A stretch of 64,000 bases of DNA from Oncomelania hupensis. Lineage: Eukaryota > Mollusca > Gastropoda > Littorinimorpha > Pomatiopsidae. The translations under genes and the position numbers were made by a program. The stretch spans positions 4,099,959-4,163,958 of the forward strand of contig CM072523.1 of the NCBI GenBank assembly GCA_036898135.1, in the 5' to 3' direction. The notes below the pieces were generated by a model, which did no database searches, was not told where the DNA came from, and saw only the letters and a program-made list of their open reading frames with translations. Below are positions 56,330 through 64,000 of the stretch, one piece after another; position 1 is the first letter of the stretch, and every line of letters begins with the position of its first letter.

Positions 56330-58454
56330 TGTCACGAGCGGGTTCTGTGACTTCAGCACATAAAGCGAGTGAATAGGATATAAAACTCAAACAAAATGAA
56401 CTAACACAAAATGCCAGAATACAAACACACTCTTTTATTCGACAATCAACAAGCAAACACAGGACAAATGGGAACTAACCTCCCCCTCAACCCCTAAATA
56501 GACCCCCGTCCCAATACTAACTAACAATTACCTCCCCTTGTAGCAAACCCCAAATAGAACTAAACAACAACAGTTTCTTTACAAAGTGTGTACAGCAAAA
56601 TCAAAATCAACAAATCAATTCAAAATGTAAACCTTCAGATAATAAGCAATGGCGTTGAATCATAAACTATTATCTAGGCGAAGCTGTGGCACAGAAGTAA
56701 TGTCTCAATGTTCTTGTTAAGTAGCTCAGAGAGCTAAACAGTCTCTTTCACAATAAGCGGATGATTCTTCTAACTAAATGAATATGTTTTTAGGTGCGTG
56801 CAGTGTGAATCTGTGTGTGCATGAACTAGGTGTGAAAACCTCCTGAAATAGTGTTGCCTCGACACATAGGCAAAACTCGCAGCAGTGGCAGGGATCACCA
56901 CAACACTACTCTGTTGTAGAGGCAAAGGCACACCCAGGCTGGCTAGGACCCAGTCAGCGTCAACAACAGCAACCTCAATACAGCACAACAGGCAACATCG
57001 GAAGCAACAGCGTGGAATTAATGCGTAGAAATAAACAGGTAGAAAACACGTAGAAGTAATAGTAGAAGTAAACGTAGAAGTAAACAGCCCACACCTGTAA
57101 GCATATACACAGTCTTAACAATATGCCTACAAAACAGCAAACACTATATAATATAACATAACACGCCGTCCTCCGTCCACCATCTTGACCTGTATAATTA
57201 TGAATACCATGATAATAATACAAGATACTATACACACATTTCAATAATATAAACCAACCTTTGATGCTAAATAATTCGCATCTTCTATAAACACAAACCT
57301 TTATATAAATGTACATAATCATTGCGACCTCACTTCAATCACACAGTCCTGATTAATTCCGCCACCTTTCATCACCACCGTCACCCCCCAACAATTATAG
57401 CACATCACGATTACCTCCCTTCATCATACTACCTTGCCATACTATACTGTAAACATGCTTCCTTCATAATCATCACTTCATCTTTCTTCAGTATAATACA
57501 TTCCATCGCTCTCTCCATACATACACCCTCACTCTCTCTCTCCCTCTCTATATTCCCCATCGTCGCCTTTGACCCACTTTCATAACAACAACAACAACGA
57601 CATTTCCCCCATCACATATACAATAAGAAAATCATAAGAAAATCATATAAAATCAACAAAATTCATTATACATCCTAAAATACATCCCCTTCCCCACACT
57701 CATTACCACTCATACACGTACGCAGTTCTCGGAGCGCGCCACTAAAGAATTGAATGACAGGATTTGCTCACCTGATAGGCCTCGGCTTGTGACACCCTTT
57801 TTCCCAACACCACAACACGACACAACACTGTCACAATACAATGGGTTAGTCTTTTTGAGAGTCACTTTCTCTTGCTATTGCACGTTATCTCACTTTCCAA
57901 ATAACACTTATACTGAGGATGAGGACACCCTAGCTCTGCCACAGACACTAGGTCTTGGTGGGTGTTCAATCGAGAACTACACACACCTTAGGTATGTAAC
58001 TCTACATTCGTCGACGAATGGCAGTTAACATCCTCCCTTCGAATACTAAACATCCTTATCCCGTCGAGGGCATAAGACCTTGGGTGGCTATATAAACAAT
58101 AAACACACCCTTCCAACAGTACCCTACACTACAATGACCTCTGTCACAGGGTTGCTGCCTTGTTAGATTCGCTCCTCTCGCAACAGCATCTCAAACCACT
58201 CTACCCTCCAAAACCGCGCCGGCCACAAGCAAAATAGTCGAGCTCTCGTCAGTATGCACATTCTTTATTACGCGTATCCCTATTCGAAATTGGCCGACTC
58301 CCTGTCTTGTGCGTTACGCACGGACTTTACGAAACTGCACTTTCATACGCAAAAAGTAAATCGGTCACGCTTTTCTATGTACACTATATACGGAGAAGTG
58401 TAACTTCGTAAAAAGTATAATTCTCCCTGCTATCTGAAAACTCGTGTCGTCACA
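56330..58454 (-). repeat. 3' LTR of element 3
   Basis: In element orientation it begins TGTGACGACACGAG and ends CCCGCTCGTGACA. A TATATAG lies near 58378-58384 and an AATAAA (minus strand) near 56434-56439, about 100 bases from the LTR end. Small open frames inside it are not supported. Confidence 0.9.
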
Positions 58455-58467
58455 CGACCCCCCCCCC
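58455..58467 (-). promoter_or_regulatory. polypurine tract of element 3
   Basis: Ten Gs then TCG on the minus strand, directly before the LTR start TGTGACG. Confidence 0.75.
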
Positions 58468-58521
58468 AGTTCTTAACACCTTGAAGAACCTTAACTACGA
58501 CGCGAATTCCCTACCCCTACT

Positions 58522-61500
58522 CTACTGAGCGTTTCTGCTGAGGAAATCTGCTGGAACGTTGTCCTTCCCAGAAATGTGCTCCACAGACATTGAGAAAGGT
58601 TGCAGCTGAAGCGCCCATCTCATCAGTCGGCTGTTGGTGTTCTTCACCTGCTGTAGGTACTGCAGTGGCATATGGTCAGTCTGCACTACGAAAGTACGCC
58701 CGTACAGGTATTGACTGAACTTCTGCACACCCCACACCAACGCTAGACACTCCCTCTCAATGGTCGAATAGTTTCTCTCGGGTTTCGACAGTTTCTTGCT
58801 TGCACACGCAATAGGCTGTAGTCCCTGTCCCCTGTCCTGGCTCAAAATGGCCCCTACTCCATCCTCCGACGCATCTGTCTGTAGCACAAATGGCAGGGTG
58901 AAGTCCGGCAGACAGCACACAGGGTCAGAGCACAGCTTCTCCTTTAGGGTGCAAAATGCAGCTTCGCATGCCTCGGTCCATTGTACCGCCCCTGGCTTGC
59001 CTCCCTTGGTCAGATCGTGTAGTGGTGAAGCAATCGCTGAAAAGTTGGGTACGAACCGCCTGTAGTATCCGGCTAAACCCAAAAATGAGCGCACTTGCCG
59101 CTTGGTCGTTGGTCGTGGTGCATCTCGGATTCTCTCCATCTTTGACACCTCAGGACGAATTTCTCCCTGCCCAACCACGTGCCCAAGATACTCTACTCTT
59201 CGGAAACCCAAGTAACACTTTGATGGTTTGGCGGATAGCTGCACCTCACGCAACCTAAGGAAAAGACGCGCCAAGCATTCCAGGTGTCTCTGCTTGGTAA
59301 TGGTGGCTACCAACAAGTCGTCGACAAAATTGTCGATCTCCGACATTCCCAGGGGTGCTAGTAGCTTCCGCATCATGCGAGAAAAGACTGCTCCCGCCGT
59401 CTTCAGCCCAAATGGCATTACGGTCCACTGAAATTGTCCCTCTGGCGTTGTAAATGCTGTCTTCGCTTTATCTCCCTTGTTCATAGGCACTTGCCAGTAA
59501 CCTTTGGTCAAGTCGATCTTGGTGAGATACTTGGCCCCTGACAGTTTGGAGAACAAGTAGTCGATGTTCGGCAATGGTTCTGCATCGAATACGACGTGCT
59601 TGTTTAACTTTCGGAAATCTACGCAGAAACGCATCGTGCCCTCCTTCTTCTTTACCAACACGATGGGCGAGCTGTATGGCGAACTGGCCCTCTCAATGAC
59701 GCCCATCGCTAGCATCGCTTCCACTTCCTTCTTGATGGTCTCGTGATGCGAATGGGGAAGTGGGTACTGCCGCGTCCTCACTGGAATGTCGCTGTCCACC
59801 CGTATTTCGCACACGTCCAGTGTAGTGCGTAGTGGCAAGTCGGTTAGGACATCTTCGAACTGCCATACTAGCTCTTGCAATTCTTCCCGTATTTCTGGGC
59901 AATTGTCGTCCATCTTCACGTCGCGGGGCGTCTCTGATGCTGTCAAGGTGATTACGGGAATATCCCCAAACACCGGCATAGTTTCCTCCTCCTCTACCCC
60001 CTCGTCGTCTACGACGATCGTGGCCACCGTCGCTCTGGTATGGAACTTCTTCAGGAGATTGGCGTGGTACAGTTTGCTTTTCCCACGCATCCTGATCCGG
60101 TAGTCGCACTCTCCCACGCGTTCGATCACCTCGTACGGTCCTCGCCAAGCTAGCTGCAACTTGTTGTGCTTTTCTGGCAACAGTAGCAACACTTGATCCC
60201 CCGCGTTGAACAAACGCCGTTTCGCCTTCTTATCAAAGTGCCGCTTCTGCTTGGCTGACGCGGTTCTGAGGTTTCCTTGTGCCAACTTACATGTCTCCTC
60301 GATGCGATTACGCAAGTCTACCACGTACTGGCTACTCAGTTTCACCTCCTCCTCTTGTATCTCCTTGGTCCAGAGGTCTCGCAACACAGCCATCGGTCCC
60401 CGCACGGTCTTTCCATATAGAAGCTCGAAGGGAGAGAACCCTGTAGACTCTTGTGCTACTTCTCGGTATGCAAATAGTAGCGCTGGAATGTAGCGGTCCC
60501 ACGCTGTAGGTTGTTCTGTGGCTAACTTCTTGAGCATGGACACTAGCGTCCCGTTGAATCGCTCAACCAGTCCGTTGCACTGTGGATGATACGGTGTGGT
60601 AGCTTTCCCATGGATCGACAGTAGTCTGTTCATCTCCCGCATGACTTCAGACATGAATTGCGTCCCTTGATCTGTCAAAATTTCCCTAGGAACGCCCACC
60701 CTCGACCAAATCTCCCACAGCGCTTCTGCCACCCTCTCTGCCTCTATGCCCTTGAGCGGTACAGCCTCGGGATAGCGTGTGGCATAGTCTACTACCACTA
60801 GGATGTACATGTTACCCCGATCTGACTTGGGTTTGATGGGTCCCACAATGTCTACAGCCACCCTCTGAAATGGCTCGTCCACCAGCGGAAGTTGCTGTAG
60901 TGGTACCTTCCTCACCCGTCCCCTCGGTACTACCTTCTGACATTCTGGACAACTGGCGCAATATCTCCGTACTTCGGCACACATTCCCGGCCAATAGAAC
61001 GTTCCCCAGATCCGCTCCCTGGTACGTTTCCCTCCCAAATGCCCAGCCATGGGTGGATCATGAGCCAACTGAAGGATCCCCCCTCTCAACTGTTTCGGGA
61101 CTACCAGTTGCGTGACCTGGCTACCTCTCTTCGTGTGTACCCGGTACAACACCCCCTTCTTCTTGCGAAACTCAGCTGACGCCCTACCTGACGCTATCGC
61201 CCCACCACTCTGTGCCAACGTTCTCGCCTTCGCGAGCGTCTCGTCGGTCTCTTGCATCCTGATCAACTCTGGGGTGCTAACAGAGATCTGGGATGGTTCG
61301 ACCACTGCTAAGGGTACCTCCCTCTTCTTCTCGGCCTTCACCTGCGCCCGAGTCTGCACTGCTGCAGCCATCGCGCATTCACCTCCGAACAAGGAAACAG
61401 GACTCTTTTCCCCGCTATCAAACGTTACCCAGTTACCCAGGATGATATCGGGCCCGTCCTCGAAAACCACCAGCTCCACTCTCCCCCTGACCAGCGCACA

Positions 61501-61671
61501 ATCCAACTCCACCCAAGCTGTAGGTAGCAGACCCACGTTCGATCGATTCGCCAAGCAAATCTCGACAGTCCGACCCGTCAAATCAGCTGGTTTGACTAAC
61601 CTGCTCGCGACTGCCCCTATCTCCGCCCCCGTATCTCTCAATACTCGAACGTCCTGCCCGTTCGCCCTACC
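58522..61671 (-). CDS. pol: pol of element 3: protease, integrase, reverse transcriptase, RNase H
   Basis: Open from just after the gag stop to TGA near 58522, about 1,049 codons. There is no ATG before the protease, so expression as a gag fusion is likely. Counting from TTG 61641: protease RDTGAEIG (2-9); integrase H2C2 (H194, H201, C231, C234); DDE residues D264, D324 and E360, with 35 residues between the last two; GPY module (501); RT SSPYSSPIVLVKKKEG (653), KIDLTKGYWQVPM with D710, and FVDDLL with D774 and D775; RNase H D923, E964, D989 and terminal DNVPADFLSR (1027). Integrase precedes RT, the Gmr1-like order. FVDD replaces the more common YVDD. All catalytic residues are in place, so this copy may encode active enzymes. 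Confidence 0.93.
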   Translation of the reverse strand, partial: GRANGQDVRVLRDTGAEIGAVASRLVKPADLTGRTVEICLANRSNVGLLPTAWVELDCALVRGRVELVVFEDGPDIILGNWVTFDSGEKSPVSLFGGECAMAAAVQTRAQVKAEKKREVPLAVVEPSQISVSTPELIRMQETDETLAKARTLAQSGGAIASGRASAEFRKKKGVLYRVHTKRGSQVTQLVVPKQLRGGILQLAHDPPMAGHLGGKRTRERIWGTFYWPGMCAEVRRYCASCPECQKVVPRGRVRKVPLQQLPLVDEPFQRVAVDIVGPIKPKSDRGNMYILVVVDYATRYPEAVPLKGIEAERVAEALWEIWSRVGVPREILTDQGTQFMSEVMREMNRLLSIHGKATTPYHPQCNGLVERFNGTLVSMLKKLATEQPTAWDRYIPALLFAYREVAQESTGFSPFELLYGKTVRGPMAVLRDLWTKEIQEEEVKLSSQYVVDLRNRIEETCKLAQGNLRTASAKQKRHFDKKAKRRLFNAGDQVLLLLPEKHNKLQLAWRGPYEVIERVGECDYRIRMRGKSKLYHANLLKKFHTRATVATIVVDDEGVEEEETMPVFGDIPVITLTASETPRDVKMDDNCPEIREELQELVWQFEDVLTDLPLRTTLDVCEIRVDSDIPVRTRQYPLPHSHHETIKKEVEAMLAMGVIERASSPYSSPIVLVKKKEGTMRFCVDFRKLNKHVVFDAEPLPNIDYLFSKLSGAKYLTKIDLTKGYWQVPMNKGDKAKTAFTTPEGQFQWTVMPFGLKTAGAVFSRMMRKLLAPLGMSEIDNFVDDLLVATITKQRHLECLARLFLRLREVQLSAKPSKCYLGFRRVEYLGHVVGQGEIRPEVSKMERIRDAPRPTTKRQVRSFLGLAGYYRRFVPNFSAIASPLHDLTKGGKPGAVQWTEACEAAFCTLKEKLCSDPVCCLPDFTLPFVLQTDASEDGVGAILSQDRGQGLQPIACASKKLSKPERNYSTIERECLALVWGVQKFSQYLYGRTFVVQTDHMPLQYLQQVKNTNSRLMRWALQLQPFSMSVEHISGKDNVPADFLSRNAQ

Positions 61672-63147
61672 TTAGCCCCATGGATCATAAGGTTTGATTG
61701 CACACACGCTAGCCCGAGGTGCGGTCTCCGTGGAAATAGTCCGTCCCACTGTAACCTGGCCTACTGTCTGCGATTTGACCTTGCAGTCCTTGACCACATG
61801 CTTCTCCGACCCACACCGGTAGCAACGACGTACCCCACCACCCCCTTCTGTCCTCCCTACCTTCTGACCCTGACTCCCCCGGTTGCTAGGTTGCTGAGGA
61901 GCCTCCGGTCGTCTGGGAAAACTGCGTCTCTGACTGGACAGTACGGGTGCCGGTGCTGATGCTGCCCGCTTGGCATCTACTAGACGCTGTGCTAACTCTG
62001 CTGCGGCATGGCTAGTCTCAGGCAGATTCTCCCTCACGTAGATCTCTAACTCGGTAGTCATGATGGAGAAAAGCTGCTCTCCAATGAAGGTGTCTAGTAC
62101 CTGCTCTACGTCGGTGATGTCTTTGCCGGCGAGCGAAAACCACTTCTTCACCAACGACCCTAATCTCACTACTAGCTGAGGAAACGTTTCTGCAGCCTCC
62201 TTCTTGGCCTCTCGAAACTGCCTACGATAGTAGTCGGCGTCCTTCCTGAAGCGTTTCAACAGCGCGTTTCTCACGGTGTCGAAATCCTGGGCTTGCTCAG
62301 GCGTTAGTCGAAGGTAAGTATCCCGGGCTTCCCCTTGCAACAAAGGCGCTAGCCTAACCGCCCATACCTCCCTCCTCCAACCCTGAATCTCTGCCACCCG
62401 TTCGAACATCTGGAGGTAGGCCTCCACATCCTCTCTCTCTTCCAAGGGTTTCAGCTTGACTGAGTATGCTGCCCCCCTATCTCTAGCCCTATTCTCCCTC
62501 TGATCAGCTCTGTCTTCATCTCTGGCTCTACGTTCCTCCTCTAGCCTCATCTCAAACATCCTCCTTTCCTCTTCCTTAGCCGCTCTCTCTTCCCTTTTCT
62601 CGTCTTCCAACCTCTGTTCCAACCGACGTCGGTCTTCCCTCTCGGTTTCTAATCTAAGCTCTAAAAGCCTCCTCTCGTCTGCCCTCGCTGCCTTTTCTGC
62701 TTCTAACCTAGCCTCCATTCGACGTCGATCTTCTTCTCTTTCTTTCCTTTCTTCCTCCCTAACCAACCTCTCTGCTGCCTCCTTCCTCATTCTTTCCCTC
62801 TTCTCTTCTTCCTTCTCCCTCCGTTCTTCTTCCTTCTCCCTCCGCTCTTCCTCCCTTCTCATCTCACTAACTACGTAGTGCGCTAGCGCTCCGTCTCGGA
62901 AACCCAGACTTTCCCCAATCTGTCTAAATCTCTCACTATCACCGAGCGCGACCTCGACTTTGCTCTGTGCACCGGGCGATTTGGCATACATCTTAGGCAT
63001 AGTGGTCTGAGTACTCACTGCGTAAGGTTCCTCCAACAACCCTGTCACTGAGCCGTCATCACCGAAGTCCCGCTCCTCCTGCTCGACCTCCTCCTTACGG
63101 GTCCTAGCGTCGCGGCGCATCGCGGCTCGAGCATCCCGCGTAGCCAT
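61672..63147 (-). CDS. gag: gag of element 3
   Basis: Starts at ATG 63147 (GACATGG context; MATRDARAAMRR), 491 residues. Residues about 90-225 are a long E/R/K-rich coiled coil. Residues about 230-400 form a capsid-like region (EREDVEAYLQMFERVAEIQG, FDTVRNALLKRFRKDADYYR). Gmr1-type capsids are regarded as the source of the vertebrate SCAN domain. A CCHC zinc knuckle CYRCGSEKHVVKDC lies at about 442-455. The stop TAA (61674-61672) lies between the knuckle and the protease, and pol continues in the same frame. Confidence 0.9.
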   Translation of the reverse strand: MATRDARAAMRRDARTRKEEVEQEERDFGDDGSVTGLLEEPYAVSTQTTMPKMYAKSPGAQSKVEVALGDSERFRQIGESLGFRDGALAHYVVSEMRREEERREKEEERREKEEEKRERMRKEAAERLVREEERKEREEDRRRMEARLEAEKAARADERRLLELRLETEREDRRRLEQRLEDEKREERAAKEEERRMFEMRLEEERRARDEDRADQRENRARDRGAAYSVKLKPLEEREDVEAYLQMFERVAEIQGWRREVWAVRLAPLLQGEARDTYLRLTPEQAQDFDTVRNALLKRFRKDADYYRRQFREAKKEAAETFPQLVVRLGSLVKKWFSLAGKDITDVEQVLDTFIGEQLFSIMTTELEIYVRENLPETSHAAAELAQRLVDAKRAASAPAPVLSSQRRSFPRRPEAPQQPSNRGSQGQKVGRTEGGGGVRRCYRCGSEKHVVKDCKVKSQTVGQVTVGRTISTETAPRASVCAIKPYDPWG

Positions 63148-63455
63148 GTCAGAAAAGAAGGGAAGAACAAATGTTAGTATACACAAAACAAATAACACTT
63201 AACTGGTACAAACACCTAACAGAATGAATACGCAACACAACAGTCACAGGAGCCGAGGAATCGTTCGCCGTCGTACCCCTAAAGGCGAGCAAGTGAACCC
63301 TGCAACCCAATTCCCCGTTAATGCTGCACTCCGAGTGTGATCCCTAGTGCAATACACCCACACTCCCGCCAACCGCCCGCTGCGTACCCTTTCACACAAC
63401 AACTCAAACACACAACATACACATCTGGCACTACCCTAACAAAATAAATGAGTCT

Positions 63456-63473
63456 ATCCCACTTCTGACACCA
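63456..63473 (-). promoter_or_regulatory. primer binding site, tRNA-Leu type
   Basis: Minus-strand TGGTGTCAGAAGTGGGAT starts 3 bases after the 5' LTR. It is complementary to the 3' end of a leucine tRNA (ATCCCACTTCTGACACCA). Confidence 0.88.
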
Positions 63474-63476
63474 AAA

Positions 63477-64000
63477 TGTCACGTCCCCCGAGCGGGTTCT
63501 GTGACTTCAGCACATAAAGCGAGTGAATAGGATATAAAACTCAAACAAAATGAACTAACACAAAATGCCAGAATACAAACACACTCTTTTATTCGACAAT
63601 CAACAAGCAAACACAGGACAAATGGGAACTAACCTCCCCCTCAACCCCTAAATAGACCCCCGTCCCAATACTAACTAACAATTACCTCCCCTTGTAGCAA
63701 ACCCCAAATAGAACTAAACAACAACAGTTTCTTTACAAAGTGTGTACAGCAAAATCAAAATCAACAAATCAATTCAAAATGTAAACCTTCAGATAATAAG
63801 CAATGGCGTTGAATCATAAACTATTATCTAGGCGAAGCTGTGGCACAGAAGTAATGTCTCAATGTTCTTGTTAAGTAGCTCAGAGAGCTAAACAGTCTCT
63901 TTCACAATAAGCGGATGATTCTTCTAACTAAATGAATATGTTTTTAGGTGCGTGCAGTGTGAATCTGTGTGTGCATGAACTAGGTGTGAAAACCTCCTGA
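63477..64000 (-). repeat. 5' LTR of element 3, partial
   Basis: Matches 56330-56846. It contains GTCCCCCG near its end, where the other copy lacks 7 bases. It continues past the window edge. Confidence 0.93.

Larger units (their letters stand above)
56330..64000 (-). mobile_element. Ty3/gypsy element 3, Gmr1-like, near-intact and young
   Basis: Minus-strand element with 3' LTR (56330-58454), purine tract, pol, gag, primer binding site and the start of the 5' LTR, which is cut by the window edge. The 520 bases of 5' LTR that can be compared look identical to the other LTR by eye, apart from a 7-base indel near the terminus, so insertion was very recent. All catalytic motifs are present. The left flank (ATAGA) is known, but the right target duplication lies outside. 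Confidence 0.93.

Noticed and set aside
57322..58028. Small frames in the element 3 LTR
   Set aside because: Lie inside the LTR, show no domain, and have no conserved start.

Overview
The window looks like a piece of a repeat-rich animal genome, most likely a marine mollusc (gastropod-like); this is inference. The signs are split coding exons with GT/AG borders, Ty3/gypsy LTR retrotransposons, several non-LTR retrotransposons, SINEs with tRNA-like or 5S-like heads, dense di-, tri- and tetranucleotide runs and long minisatellites. There are no bacterial-style operons. No single host gene here fixes the species.

Layout. 1-3526 (minus): left-truncated Ty3/gypsy element 1, followed by about 3 kb of AT-rich non-coding DNA. 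6741-8778: 39-bp minisatellite. 8.8-14.9 kb: microsatellites, a tRNA-headed SINE, an inverted pair of LTR-like repeats, and a foldback element carrying a 5S-like SINE. 14.9-17.1 kb: decayed RTE-like LINE. 18602-25349: complete but internally deleted Ty3/gypsy element 2, with two LTRs and a 5-bp target duplication. 25.6-27.9 kb: broken L1/Tx1-like LINE with a nested RTE fragment. 28.6-32.1 kb: minisatellites and a SINE split by a minisatellite. 32815-41226: an 8.4-kb uninterrupted host-type gene. 41.8-49.2 kb: minisatellites with several copies of a roughly 0.6-kb retroposon. 49.5-51.4 kb: LINE with an open reverse transcriptase frame. 53.1-54.9 kb: exons of a multi-pass membrane receptor on the minus strand. 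55.2-56.3 kb: retroposon copy flanked by 105-bp direct repeats, then a tRNA-headed SINE. 56330-64000 (minus): young, nearly intact Ty3/gypsy element 3, running off the right edge inside its 5' LTR.

The most interesting object is the protein of about 2,803 residues encoded at 32815-41226. It has roughly 2,000 residues of a 58-residue helical repeat, then ankyrin-like repeats, then a C-terminal SOCS box (BC box plus an LPxP Cul5-box motif). The C-terminus matches the substrate-receptor architecture of Elongin B/C-Cullin5 ubiquitin ligases, as in ASB proteins, but with a very large and recently expanded repeat scaffold.

All three Ty3/gypsy elements place integrase before reverse transcriptase (gag-PR-INT-RT-RNase H), the order of Gmr1-like elements. 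They differ in how gag and pol are joined: overlapping ATGA, direct fusion, and a single in-frame UAA.
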